Source of the DNA: Capitulum mitella
Taxonomy: Eukaryota; Arthropoda; Thecostraca; Pollicipedomorpha; Pollicipedidae
Length of the DNA stretch: 64,000 nt
Direction of reading: 5' to 3'
Assembly: GCA_030062745.1 (NCBI GenBank)
Contig: CP099846.1
Location: 5,704,001 to 5,768,000, forward strand
Below the pieces are notes generated by a model. That model worked only from the letters and a program-made list of their open reading frames with translations. It had not been told where the DNA came from and did not search any database. The translations under genes were made by a program, and so were the position numbers. Positions 12,000 to 24,450 of this stretch are shown one piece after another; position 1 is the stretch's first letter; every line of letters starts with the position of its first letter.

Positions 12000-12837
12000 C
12001 GTTGTCATCGATGTCAGTGACCTCGGTTGACCTTTCAAAGGCCCCAGTGCACGATTCGGATTATCCCAGTTAACTTTAAGGCCTAAGAGCGCCCGATAGT
12101 CTCACTTTCGTGCTAATGTGAAGAACAGGTATGTCAGATTTGGATGGCGGGGGTCGATTGGTGGTGGGTGTCAAGACCTTCGACCTTTCTGATGAAGCAG
12201 TTTGACACTACGCTGATGTGTAGCAGGCACGCAGGGCATTGTGCACACGAAATGGTAGGACAACTGGACAACCGAAAGGCACGAAATCAGTCAATATTTG
12301 TCAAATATCCTTAGGGCATGTTTCCCATGCACCACTTGGCAGCACTGAATTCAAAATATCTGGAAAAGTCTCAATTTGCTCAGAAATATTTTTTGCCACA
12401 CTTATTGTAGATATCTGTAGATATCTACATATATTGCATCTATAAATATCTGGAAATGTTTTGCTACATTTTCGCGAAGATCACCGTGGGCAAACATGGT
12501 TAAAACCGAAAATGTTCCATGTGACCCAGTCAGGCCAAAGGTCATTGCGATATTACCAAAAAATTACTTCATTCATGAAAGCTGAGAATCATCTCTTTTG
12601 AATGACGTTAATCGCACCTTTCTGTGGCAGTCTTTCACCGAGTTATATGCATTTGAATCGTGCAATGTCTGTAAAAATCGGTGATCTTTTATGGCCTGTA
12701 ATATTAACCTCAGAGGTCGCCCAGGGTTACAAATTTGTGACTGGCCATTTTTCGATAGATACTTTGAGCATAACAAATTTCATCAAAATCGAAAGGAGTC
12801 GTGCTCATTGTTGTGCGCTTTGACGTGGAATGACCCA
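12000..12837 (-). repeat. Dispersed repeat R1, copy 1
   Basis: Read on the minus strand it starts TGGGTCATTCCACGTC at 12837 and aligns block by block with 41904-42790 on the plus strand. Shared blocks include TTTCGATTTTGATGAAATTTG, CATTTTCGGTTTT, GATCTTCGC and the AGGTCAC-rich end. The terminal GGGTCATTCCACG is the same as the outer end of the long-TIR transposon at 37174, so R1 may be a non-autonomous relative. No coding capacity. Confidence 0.65.
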
Positions 12838-12852
12838 CTTGACGAATGAACA

Positions 12853-12892
12853 CCTGACGACGCCCGGAGAACTCGCTGGCCGAAACGTTGTC
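12853..12892 (+). other. Hammerhead-ribozyme-like motif, Penelope-type repeat end
   Basis: The conserved core CTGACGA is followed by GCCCGG, an eight-base loop, CTGGCC and GAAAC. The GCCCGG/CTGG arms could form helix II with one mispair. Penelope-like retroelements are known to carry hammerhead motifs in their terminal repeats, and the following GTTGTCTACATAATAACACC resembles such ends. Helices I and III and the cleavage position were not verified, and no Penelope coding region is visible. Confidence 0.3.
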
Positions 12893-14704
12893 TACATAAT
12901 AACACCAGACGAGAACGAAAGTCTGAAAAATTCCTCCATTCGTAACACAAACACTTCACCTCAACCACTCTGCGAGACTCCGCTTATAAAAATGAATGCG
13001 TGACTGAACTGGAATAATGTGCTCATTTTGCTCCCGCATTCATGCACATAGTGGGGAACATGCCTACAAAGACGCCCAACGCCGCGCCGCATCCCTGCCC
13101 CGCTGCCTTCGCAAGCATACCGCAAACATGCCGCAAACATACCGCAAACAGACGCAAGGCAGCCGCAGAGGTAGCAACTTCGCCCGTCTTAGCCAGCGCT
13201 GTAATGTATTTATTCCATGTATGTGTATGTATATATGTTTTTTCACACCATGCATATGTATGAATCCCATGTAATGCAGCGCCCCTGGTGAGCGCTCACG
13301 AAACTGCACCTCGGTCGCCACCAACGCAGCCGATAGAACCCCTTTGAGGCGAGACATTGTACTGCCTCTGGCCGCCGCCGTTGCGGCGTCACCATTGGGC
13401 TCAATACGGAAGGATACTCGATTGCACGGCTGCACGAACCCACTGGTATCAGTTGCGGAGAAATGGAAGTGTTTGTATGGCAACTATTGATTAAAATATT
13501 ATATATTTACGTTGGATATTAATTTAAAATGTTAGATGTTTTGGAACTGTGAACAAATGATTCAGCAATGACTACATGCGTCTAGCCCTGACAGTCATCT
13601 ACCTGTCCTTGAAACGAGAGAGAACTTGGTGCCTGGAATGCTGGACGCGAACATATTCTGACGATTTTCGTTGCGTGACTTCAAGTGGATGGCCAGTGTG
13701 ACCTAGCTTTTTCGCAGATTACAGGCAAAACACCGAAAATAAGGTGTCATGCACTATTTCGTTCCTTTTGTATACCTCTGTCCGAAAAGAGCTCGATATC
13801 ATTTACGAGCTGATAGGTAGACAACGTATGTAAAATAGACGGCCGTATGTAGGACAGTTTGGTGCTACACTTGGGCTGTCCCTAAGGTGTCTGGGAGACC
13901 GCGAGCCGTCACTGATGCATCATCCGTCGCTCAGGGTATGTGAGTTTAGCAGTTGAATGCCAGAATTCGCAAAACACACGACAGGGGATCGGCGGCTCAT
14001 CCCGTGTGGTCGGCCGAAATACGGCTCACATTACGTGACCTCACGACGGCGGTTTTCATGTAGCATGGGCTTTTTGGAGATCAAGGGCCCTTCATAGGCA
14101 AAGGGGCCTCGAAATTTCGTTTTACCCCATGATCAACTACCATCCGCCACCAGTGTGACTAACCTGAAGAACCGTGGTCCCCTCAGTAAAAACGCGTCGG
14201 AATCTAGCAATTCTTTGTTTCTTTTTTCCCGCCTTTCCTTTCCCCGCTTTTCGAGAAAGCGCTAGCATTGGCCATACCAGCCTGTGTCGTCGGAACTTCG
14301 AAAGGTTGTCGAAAGGTTCAATGTCCTTATCGAAAGCATCTGACTGTGGGGTGTAAGATACATGGGACTGACAGGTGTTTAGAAGGTGCAGCTGAAGTGG
14401 CATTATGGTCGGTTGCCAGCTCCATCCCATTTTTGGTTTGACGCCACATACAAACAAGCATATGGGGGCAGATAAGCGCAGCCGTGGAGACAGACCTCAT
14501 AGGAGAAACTGGATGTGAGCTGTTCCGAACCAGTGTCAGCAGACGAAGTCGCAGAAAAATTGGCGTCCAAAGTTTGAAATCCAAATTCACAATGTCACAG
14601 GGGCACAAACAATAAACAAAAATTGCCTTACCTCACTGGTTCCTTAGCACTGCTGATGATCGCATACATGTATCTAAATGCAAAATGTATTGATAGATGT
14701 GCCC
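12893..14704. other. Non-coding stretch with short open frames
   Basis: The longest frame is 13064-13483 on the minus strand (139 codons). It is low-complexity, rich in histidine and arginine, and overlaps a CCGCAAACAT micro-repeat at 13110-13150. A second minus-strand frame lies at 14137-14457. I recognise neither, and neither has supporting splice or start context. Confidence 0.4.
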
Positions 14705-15180
14705 TTTACCCTATTCCGTGCCCCTGCCCGCTATGTACGATTCACTACTGGAGAGGGAGGGGCAGATTCCGCCCAAGACGATCTCGAAAACTGTTGGTCC
14801 GATTTCCTGGCGGAAGACGGCGTTCGATGGTCCATAGTAAGATTTGCATTTCTAAAAAACAAAATGCTGAAAATTTTGAAAAGGGGCATAAGGAAATCAA
14901 AATAAGAGTATAAACTGAGGTTTATTTACATTAGCTTTCTTACCATATTTATGGTCGATTTTGTTCCACTTCATGTCATTCTACCGACAATTGATAGGTC
15001 TATAATATAGGTTAAGAAAAAGTCGATTTTCGAAATTCATAGGCGTATCCAAGGTACATAAAAGGGGTAAACGTTTCCAGAAAATATTTATTCATTCGTC
15101 AACATATGTTAAGCATGGCGAGCTTATTTGTGCTTGGAAAACATTTTCATATGTGTCATGTCATATTATAAACATATGAC

Positions 15181-15985
15181 CAGTGATGGGCATGGTTGCG
15201 TTAATCCGCTAGCCGCTAATGCGAAGCTAACTTTTTTCATAAACGGGTTGGCGTTTCCGCTAACTTTGGAAACAGCGGACCAATTAGCTTCCACAAAATT
15301 TAGTCCCGCTAACTTTAAGTCAGGTAACGTTTTTTTCGCCGGTAAAGTCAATAAGGTTTAACGGTCGAAAACGTTTGTAAGCCCTAAAATCATACAAATT
15401 TGTTCCTGTCTGTTGTGAGCGTTTCTCTAACTGGAAATCTGGCACGCTGTGGGCTGGCCACGTGTAAACAGAAGACGTGACTGATTGACGCAACAGCAGC
15501 AGAACAGCAATATGTAATTCTGCACGCGTGATCTGCAGTTCAGATCAGGGCCATAAAGCGTGCAGGTATGGACACTTGGAACGGCCTTGGGATTCATGAC
15601 ATCCCGGACCACCAATCCCCGAGCCAACGGCAAGTGCATACAAATCGGTCACATTCATCGCTCATTGCCGCCATTTCTATATGTACGAGCAAAAAACTTA
15701 CATCAACGGAAAGCTCATTTCATGCACTTTCCAAACAGGCACCTTTAGGCCCCAGAAAATCATAGTTTTTTGAACAAAAGAACGTTATATAAAGCCTGCG
15801 TCCGACAGCGCTAGGCGGGGCGCCGATAAAATCAAACCGAAGATAATAAATTCATAAAATAAAAGCGCTTATTAACGTCCGCTAAATTTCTCGGCGGTTT
15901 ATAGGTTTAGCGTTATTGAAGTTAACTTCTAGGTTAACGGATTAGCGGTTATTGACAACTTTTCGGGTGGCTGTGCCCACCACTG
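15181..15985. mobile_element. hAT MITE with perfect 8-bp target duplication
   Basis: The left end CAGTGATGGGCA and right end TGCCCACCACTG are inverted repeats with one mismatch. CATATGAC occurs immediately outside both ends (15173-15180 and 15986-15993). Internally, AT-rich blocks with GCTAACTT/AAGTTAAC phrases appear on both sides in inverted orientation. No transposase. The exact duplication and hAT-type termini make this call firm. Confidence 0.93.
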
Positions 15986-16565
15986 CATATGACAAGTGCC
16001 CATAAGTGGATCCAGTTACCTGAAAAAGTGAGGTTACTTTCTAGATGGTGAATTATTGGTAATTGACTATGATATTCAAACATATTGTGAATACTGTTAA
16101 TGGCATAATAATAATAAGAAAGTTCGCATTTTGGAATCTTAAGTGGATCTCATTTTGAAATAACAGAATCATAGACGTAACCAAGGTACATAAAATGTGG
16201 TAATTTTCTGGAAATGTGAGGTTTTTGCCATACGTTCTGAATATGCTGAGATTTCTTGTGTCAAGAAACCATTTCCATTCCATGTCATATTATGTAAACA
16301 TTGTAAGTGCCTATAGGCGGATCCAGGTACCTGTAAAGATGGGTCAATAATTATGTGGTGATAGCTGTGTTTTGTTTCGTAAGCTGAGTCATCATTTCTC
16401 AGGATGAAGCAAAAATATTATACCCCCTTTACATTACCTTGTGGGCACCACTAATCTTTATTTCATTGAAATACATGGTATTTGATCGCAGTATATGTGG
16501 AGCTCACAAAACCAATCACACATATCCATATGTCTCTTAGGCCCTTGTCTAATAACACGTCTCTT

Positions 16566-16601
16566 GTCTAATAACACGTCAAACTGGACGTGTTATTAGA
16601 C
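16566..16601. repeat. Perfect inverted repeat, 15-bp arms
   Basis: GTCTAATAACACGTC, a six-base spacer, then its reverse complement. The left arm is also present as a direct duplicate at about 16547-16561. It lies within the diverged Family A element. Confidence 0.85.
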
Positions 16602-17348
16602 GAAATATTCAACTCAAAACCGATGCCTGGAGACGCTGCTATCAGTACATTGCAACGTTGCAAATATTTCGACCATTTTAATTGTCCATTACATTGTAAA
16701 GGACAATACAATAGTAGATGACCATGTCGCAGGGCGAGATCTCCAGAAGGTGCGATTTCCCTCAAGCATGCCTCCAAAAACGTGTCATGAAACTGCCTCT
16801 GAAAGAGGTAAATTTTTGAAATTTTCCACATGTCGAGAGCATATTTAGGAAAACTCACCAAGCAGCTCCCAAAATCCCGGGAATGCCGCGCGAAAATACG
16901 GAGCGTGGAGGAAGGAGGGGGGGGGGGGCAGAATCTGCCCCCAGCGCGGAATAGGATTAAATCCGTACATATGCAAGCCAACTACCAGTTTCATTTTCAA
17001 CAGACTACGGCCCTGCTGGACGTCGACGGCCCAATGGTGGTTAGTGCCCCTGGACCAATGGTCCCCCACTCTTCGTCCCACTCCTACACCTCTGCACGCC
17101 GTTTGGTCTGAAGGAACCACGGGCACGCATTGTGAACCGAATTCACAAGCACATCGAAAATAGATAAATAGATCGCAATATGTGATAATGATATGAGTAT
17201 GAAAATAAATCAAGATGCAATTAGCCAAATGCTGGAACAGAACAGTAGCCGCACCACATCGGTCTCTGCTTCCGACTCCTGATCCACCTGACATCAGTCG
17301 TGATCTGAAATATTATTCTCACATTGTCAACAATTACGCAAGTAGCTG

Positions 17349-17378
17349 TGCACACACACACACACACACACACACACC

Positions 17379-17420
<42 letters not shown>
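17349..17420. repeat. (CA)n(TA)n compound microsatellite
   Basis: A CA run of about 30 bp is followed, after CTACA, by a TA run of about 38 bp. Confidence 0.95.
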
Positions 17421-17423
<3 letters not shown>

Positions 17424-19488
17424 GTATCAAATGGTGTGTACGAATGCATTTGCATGAAATTCCATATGCTTGACTCTTTCATATCCAAGTTCCCATTTAT
17501 GCCAGACATGTATGATTTGAAATATGAAAGAAACAACATTGGTAGGGCTCAGAAACGTAGCCAGCATCTTCGTAGAGGGAGGGGATCAAACTAAAACAAA
17601 CACGCTTGTTCCACTCTTGGCCTATGATTGCAGACTTCGGGAAATCCATCGCATGGGATACGACAACTGAAGATTTCCAAAACATAGGACAGCATTTTTT
17701 ATTCCTACTGTATTTTAAATACATCACTTGTGATAATGGACAATTTTTGGAAATCTATGGCCATAAGGAGGATCACTTGACTCCTCTAACCCCTCTCTGG
17801 CTACCCTGCTGGTAGGGCTCGGAGGAGCATTGGTAGGGGTCAAATCAACATTCATAGGGCTTGGTCTCTGCCAGGCCTATAGAAAACGGCATCCGTGGAA
17901 GCAGGTACAGTGCACGAACATCTGCAGACCTCGGGCTAAACCCACTATTGGAATGGTTATGAGCAGTATCCCTTTACTGAATCGTGTTCCCAGCCAAAGT
18001 TTGACCCCATTGGCAGTATTGGAATTGTCCGAGGCAACATTTATTTATGATTTCGGAGGGACAGCTTGTTAGACTTAGCGATCCATGATCTTGTGTCTAA
18101 TTTCACGTTCTTCAAGCCCGATCGGTTTTCTGACGTTTGTAATAGCATGCCTTTCAGAGTGCCGGCATTTTATCGACTGCTTCAGGCGTACATCAGGCGA
18201 GCAAGGGTGAACAGCGCTTAGGTACTGAAATACCTGATTTGCCACAGCCAGATTCGTCTCAGAGCAAAAGTAACAAAAGCAGTTCACCTCGTCTGACATT
18301 AGGAACTTGCATGTCAGCTATGTGGCTGATGTTTGTGCTGTTCCCAATAGTTTATTTGAAGCAGAGGCATGGAAATCTAAGTAGTGCCCAAGAACCGTAT
18401 GTATGACTCAGAATATGATGTCATATTGCTCGATTTATGATGACTTGGTTCGTAATTTTTGTGTCAAAAGGTAATTGCTTTGGTTAGATAGGAAACTAAA
18501 AATTCGGGCCAGACACGTGGTTACTGTTTTTTTTCTCGTTGTCTGAAATGGTTTCGGTGGAACAGTTTTTGTTTCCGTCAGTGTAGAGTATCAGATCCAA
18601 ACACGACCTCCGCCACTGAGATTATTTTCGTTTGTTATGTCGCGCCCTGAGTCATTCCTGTGCGTTGTCCAGAACCGCGTGCCTTTGTTTCCTTCACAAC
18701 AGGTCGATGACAGTGGCCCGGCACCTCGCTCAATCATCACTTAATCACACAATCACACAACAATCGCTGCAGTGTCCAGCCGGTGTCACACGACGTACCT
18801 CTCCCTGGCGGCTCTCAGTGCCATAAAACTGAGGGCTGCTCCGGCAGACCGACGCGTCCCCAGCACGTGCTATGTATGTGTGTACATGGACGTCTTGGCG
18901 GCGCGACGACGAGTTTCCTCCGCGTCGGTGACGTCACTGCGCCATGAGCTGACGTCAGTACCGGCCAGGTCCGGATCAATAGGTCGCTCGATGCTAAACC
19001 GACGCTCCAGTTCTCCCAGCGCTACCTGTCACCGCCTGTGGGTACCGCCGGCGACAGGTGTGGGAAGGCTGCATACCCAGGGCGCTTGGCTCGGGCACAC
19101 CGCACGTGGCGACCATGTGCATATCTGTGTGCATAGCTACATCCATTCACGGAGATACTCAGGGCACGTGCTTCCCCCTCCCTACCCCAGGGACCCATGT
19201 GCTCCCGCTGAGGGGTGGCATCCCCCAGATAACACTGGGGTGAGGTTTTATTTACAAACTCATTCATTGCCATTGTCCATTTAGCGGTCGGATAAATTCA
19301 CAGCCGACTGGTCGATCAACCTGACCTCATGAGCCCTCTCCGGCTTTGACAGGGAGTGAGAGGCCGCATACTTAGGGGTCCACGTAGGCGTCCTTGAGGC
19401 TTTTAGAATACGTTCATGGGATGCTTTGTGGGAAATTACTTTTAAAAGTACTTTGGGGCAAATTCCTCGTTAAACTGGGACTAGACCT

Positions 19489-19515
19489 TTTCTAGGTTAG
19501 GTTAGATTAGATTAG
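19489..19515. repeat. Degenerate (TTAGG)n-like interstitial tract
   Basis: Five consecutive 5-mers read TAGGT TAGGT TAGAT TAGAT TAGGT, close to the ancestral arthropod telomere repeat TTAGG. It is too short to argue for a former telomere, but is weak support for an arthropod source. Confidence 0.4.
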
Positions 19516-19888
19516 GTGAGTTTTGAGGTTAGGTCACGGTCAATTTTTATTTCCGGCACCTAATCCGTGTGTGCTAACTCATCATCAGGTCTTAGGTTAA
19601 CGATCACCTGGTTCATTTCATATTTTTCGTGATGAATGGATAATTTTGGACACATCATTATTACCATTTGGTTGACTATACCATGGTCCTACGTCATCAT
19701 GCACCATGTCAGCTGATATGGTTACGACACTGTAAGGAAGTGGAAATCACTTGTCATTTGTTGGTCCAGAACATATTATATAGTGTTACAAACTTTCATT
19801 ATACATGTATATACTAACACGCGAATGAACAACTGGTTTACGTTGCTCGTGATTCTCAACGTTTCCTTTCATGACTGTCAGGTCCTAC

Positions 19889-21118
19889 ATAACCCTATTC
19901 CAGGAGGGCTAGACGGTATGGCCGTTTCCTGGCAGGGGGAGGGCGGATTGGCCCCCCCCCTCCCCGATATCTGGAGAACTACACATCCGATTTCATCGCA
20001 ACAAACGGCAGTCGATTTACCATGACGCAAACTACACTTTCACGGACAGACTTTTTCGAAATTTTGGAAGGGATGCATACGAAGTGTCAAAAAAGTGAAG
20101 ATGGGGGATAATTTTGGACTTAATATAACTCTGTTGTTTATGGACTGATTTTAATGGGATTGGCATGAATCGAGAGGTTATGGATGGGACTTAAGCCATT
20201 CGTCTATGCATGCAATTTTCTCCGACATGCATAGGCGTTTACAGGGTTTCGGAAATGGGAGGACCATTTTCTCAAAAACTACATTTAAAAAAGGTTAAAA
20301 ACACCTTTTCAGCTTTTACTAGTCACGTTATACTGGAAACGTACAAAGCGTATTACAATGTTTGTGTAATGTTAGCATAGGCGTCGCCAAGGACATGAAA
20401 AATGGGGAAGTGTCATAGTCGCATGTCCATCAGGTCAACTTACGACTTTTGGCCTTAAATAATCTCCATCGACCTTACAGCGGCATGGAATGATCCTTAG
20501 TGCATTTCATATTGTTTGAAAACGTTTCCAGTCATCTGAATTTACTGTTTTCTAAAATTCCTGTTCATAGCTGTTTTGACACGCTCATTGACAATTTTAG
20601 GCGACAGCTCCGCGACCCGATCTGACATCGACCTGAAACTGGGTACACAAGTAGAGAGCGCCTTTCTTCGTCATGTGTATTCTGGGTTTGATTTTTGGAA
20701 CAAAACACACAAAATTGTTGCTATAAAACCAAATTTTGGCTTTTAACCTTGACCTGACCTTGTAAAATGACCTCTTAACAAAATCATTTTTTGTGCTTGC
20801 CCAGCTATTTACCTATGCATCCATATTAAATTTTAAGGTTTGTTTTCAAGACGCTATTTTTGGCAACCAGTTTCCTTTTACCTTCAACAATGCCAAAAAT
20901 GACCTGAGATGCCTCCCGAAAACGTTGCCTGGCTCCGCCCCTGAGCAAAATGGAAATACGGAATTTTGTTACAGTACATTACTTTAACAAAGTCATTACT
21001 ACCTAAGAAACAGGTGGGAAAGCAATCAAAGTTCGTAAAGCTGCGTCAAAAATACTGGAACTGGCAAACATAAAACCCGAGGGGTGCGGATTCAGCCCCA
21101 CGCCAGGAATAGGGTTAA
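19889..21118 (+). mobile_element. Family A TTAA element
   Basis: The left end ATAACCCTATTCCAGGAGGG is followed by CTAGACGGTATGG. The right end is GGAATAGGGTTAA, with the left TTAA mutated to ATAA. Block order matches 1935-3152, including the TCATCGCAACAAACGGCA and GGCTCCGCCCCTGAGC blocks. It is older than that copy, judging by scattered substitutions. Confidence 0.82.
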
Positions 21119-22972
21119 AGGGAGCGACGATTTGTTTATCGCTGGCTCAATTGTCATTTGATCATCCACGACTGGAGCCATACAGATTAACTTCGTCGGC
21201 CCCCATTATGAACTAGGTGTGGTCATTCAATCCGGTGAAACTCGCGGTGGATATAGATATTGTCGTGAACTGAAATGCCGTGTCTTGTGCTATTTTATGA
21301 TCACATAATGAAACCCATCAGATGCTGTTGAATTCATACCTTGCTAATATTCGCTAAGGCCAGGGCATGGGGTTTATGGGCGAAGCTAAAATTTCACGCC
21401 TGAATGGATATTTCTCTTTCTCTCAATCATATTGTACGGAAAACTGGCGTAATTAACGTGACCGTGACTGATAAACTGCACAAGATGTTCATTTCTGTTG
21501 TTCATTTATCCCTTTCCACTACAAATCCACGCTTATATCAAGATGAGGTCCATATACCGGGATGAAGTTGGACGCGTGACCTGTGGATTGTGGACGGGAC
21601 GGCAGGCTAGTGACGACCAAGCCGGAGGTTTTATCGCCGCCATCCTCGCATGAGCTGGCTTGATAGCCACCGGTTGTGCAGCGTCATGCCGCTTCGCCAG
21701 GCCCATGGCCTGTGGTCGGTGACGGAACGGTACCGTTCACTCGCCGGTAGGTGAGAAGCACCTTCTGAAGTTAAGATTTTGTCGCCGTCATCGTCGCATG
21801 GGGGGCTGAAAGTTTTTTGAGGCCCAAGGTTTGCCGAGCCACGAAGCGGAAGCCCCGGAGGCCGAGGCCAGGTCTCCATAAGGCTCCCGGATATGCTGCC
21901 TGATGGTTGGTCCCATCAGGTCTGGCGCGCTGACTGCCGTCAGTTGACGGAACTGCGCGGTCCACTCCACGACGCGGAGAACATCGCCAACGGGAGATGA
22001 GATTTCCTGCCACCCGCTGCCAAAAAGGCTATCGCTGGAGGATGGTGTCTAATGCTAAGTGAATAAATAAGAGGACTGACTGAGAATGGCCGGTAACACG
22101 GAAGCTGAAAAGCTGTGTGCAGTAACCCTGTGTACGAGGAAAACCTATCCGACATGTCGGAGGCACAATTACGTAAGGTTAAATTAATCTTAATCTTACA
22201 ATACACCTGCCTCACTGGAGACTATTATTTGAAACTCTGATCCCGCCATTTATGGAAAAGGGGGCTGACGAGCCTTACAAATAAGGGAGCCAGTCCCAGG
22301 ACGGCGCCAACAGGGAGAATGACCACGCCGATGGTATCGGTGGCGAGTGAGATCCCTGAGCCGTGTGGCTCACACCACGTTTGGGACAGCTCTGGTATGC
22401 GTCCGGGCCACCCTAGGGGCAAGGATGGAAAAGGGGTGTGATACGGACTTAAGGGTCCGAGGGCTCCAGAGCCGGCATGATTTGGCGAAACTGCTGTGGC
22501 TGGATTGTACAAGGCAATGGGCATTCACCCACCCTGGAGGCATCACGGTATTTCTGATAACCCTAAACTACTGGCGGGATGGCAAAAACACCTGTAATGT
22601 GTTTCTTTTGTGTGACATATGGCGGGGGTATACCGACGGGTGACTGATAAGTGGGGATAGGTGGGATTAGGCACCAGTGGAGGTGGATAGGTGCTTTGGT
22701 TGAATTAGCGGAAACACCTTGCCTTGAAAAGCGCGAATTACATACACCACAAAAGCAACGTCAATCAAACTGAATTTGAAAATACACCAGCCTTTGAATG
22801 CACGTTTTACGATCTCAGTCCAATCAGTCGCCAAATGACCGTGGACTGGGCGTAGCATGGGGAACATCATCCCTGCTGTCGCCTAGACGTCACCGTTCAT
22901 TTTCATAGTTTTAACCCTCGACATAAGAAGCAAACCGTCCACACGCTGATCAACTCTGACCTGTTTCATTCT
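21119..22972. other. Unidentified repeat-like stretch
   Basis: No gene identified. 21560-22540 is moderately GC-rich with overlapping frames on both strands. Around 22150-22205, AAGGTTAAATTAATCTTAATC resembles the A/T-rich 3' end of a LINE, but no reverse transcriptase precedes it, so this stays a guess. Confidence 0.3.
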
Positions 22973-23684
22973 TTCACCCTTGCCGGACGGAAGAGATTGT
23001 CAATCGCACCGAAGACGAGAGGGTCGACATCCCCCCGCCATTTGGCTCCTAATTAAGCTAGCGCCTCGGAACGGAAAGCAATCGATAACTCCGTTCCCAA
23101 GGAATCTAAAGGTATCCAATGTCACTCCGTCAGGTCAACCAGTGGCCTGTTAGGTCAGGTCAAACTTTATGCCTGGGAACAATAAACCGATTTTTGGAGC
23201 TAAAAACGACACCAGGCCAAATAGGCCTAAAATCGCGTACTTTATCATATCCAGTGCCACAAAAACATTGTAGAAGCGTTCTAAGGTGAAAAAGGTTATC
23301 TGAGGTCATTGACTTTCTTTAACCTTTGAAAAAGTCATTGACCTATTTAAAGTGATCTGTCCGCATGTGAAATACCATTCTAAACCGATTTCATGCCCGT
23401 GATCTGCGGTTCATGCATTTTTATTGCCCTAAAAAAAAGAGAAAAAAGAAAAACATTTGGCGCAAAAACCGCTCTGTAAGTCCTCGGTAATGACGTCATA
23501 GTCCGGTCAGCTGGGATCACCTGGATCACCTACCACCACTTTCTTTTCAAAAGATGTACAACGAATACATCATTAACTATGCCAAATTTCACGGCGATGT
23601 CATGCGCCGTTTTGCCATGGTCCCAGAAACACTGCTTAGGGGAGGGGGAGGTGGCATTCCCCTCCTCGGCCGGCAAGGGCTGAA
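22973..23684. mobile_element. Family D TTAA-like element, short
   Basis: The left end TTCACCCTTGCCGG and right end CCGGCAAGGGCTGAA are inverted repeats. Both are followed inward by G/C-run palindromes (ATCCCCCCGCCATT and GGAGGTGGCATTCCCC). The outer TTAA is degenerate (TTCA and TGAA). Internal sequence (GCTCCTAATTAAGCTAGCGCC, AATCGATAACTC) matches 59860-60240, where the terminus is an intact TTAACCCTCG. No gene. Confidence 0.6.
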
Positions 23685-24450
23685 TGTTCCGTTGATGGCA
23701 GTGGCCGCATTATGCAACTCGTTTGTGTGCAGGCGTCCCCGTTCACGGCAGGCGACGGCCCCACGGCTACGGACGTGGGCGTCCACAGCTGTGTTCGACT
23801 GGCGACACATTCGGAGGCCTGCGACGCCCTGGCACGGGTTCAGGCGTGTTCTGGCGACTTCATGCATCTATTTGGCCCATTTTGCTTAATGTTGCAACAT
23901 TTTACACGATGTTGCAAGGGCCAATATTTCCGCAACAGTCTTTCGAAGCATCAAATGGACACCGCCAGCGTCCCCTTTGAGGCCTGAATCGATCAAATAA
24001 TATCTTGTTTCGAAACTGCAAAAATATTGCAACGCTGCACGAACACCATATGGCAATTACAAGTCACAATTGTCCGCCATTTTTGATCCGGGTCGTCTGG
24101 GGCGCGAGCACCCAAGACTCGGTCATTTATCAAATCGTAAACGGCGTCAGGCTAGCACAGAGCCCTTACTTTCCCAAGTACGGTGTGTTCACTGTGATCG
24201 GTGCAACTGGCACTCTGCGCACGGTATTGTCTACGAAGAGCATTGGTGAGTACTGAGTATTCGCCAGTACACTCCCATTCTTTTACAAGACCCCGTTTCA
24301 CCACCACCGTGCTACACCCTGTACCGCGTAGGATGTCAGCTACACCGTCACGAACCTGAGCTTTCGTCACCGGCATGCTCGTCCTCCTTTTTATCCGTTG
24401 ACACACGCTGGCATTGTTCACAATGGGCACTGTTTTGCCGTTGACCAACG

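Larger units (their letters stand above)
14705..16960 (+). mobile_element. Diverged Family A relative, with hAT MITE inserted
   Basis: The left end is TTTACCCTATTCCG and the right end CGGAATAGGATTAA, the Family A terminus with one change on each side. Subterminal GGGGCAGATTCCGCCC and GGGGGCAGAATCTGCCCCC palindromes are present. The interior differs from other Family A copies and repeats a TAGGCGGATCCAGGTACCTG-like phrase near 15040, 16005, 16175 and 16315. An 805-bp hAT MITE is inserted at 15181. Confidence 0.7.
16961..19888. other. Largely non-coding stretch
   Basis: No identifiable gene. It holds a microsatellite (17349-17420). A GC-richer patch at about 18620-19200 contains two TGACGTCA-type CRE palindromes (about 18929 and 18951) and could be a CpG-rich regulatory region. 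A short TTAGG-like tract lies at 19490. Open frames here (for example 18772-19284 plus) show no domain I recognise. Confidence 0.4.

Noticed and set aside
13064..13483. 139-codon minus-strand ORF
   Set aside because: Low-complexity, crosses a CCGCAAACAT micro-repeat, no domain and no splice or start support.
21560..22540. Possible LINE ORF or 3' region
   Set aside because: No reverse-transcriptase or endonuclease motif in any frame that I could recognise; left as unidentified.
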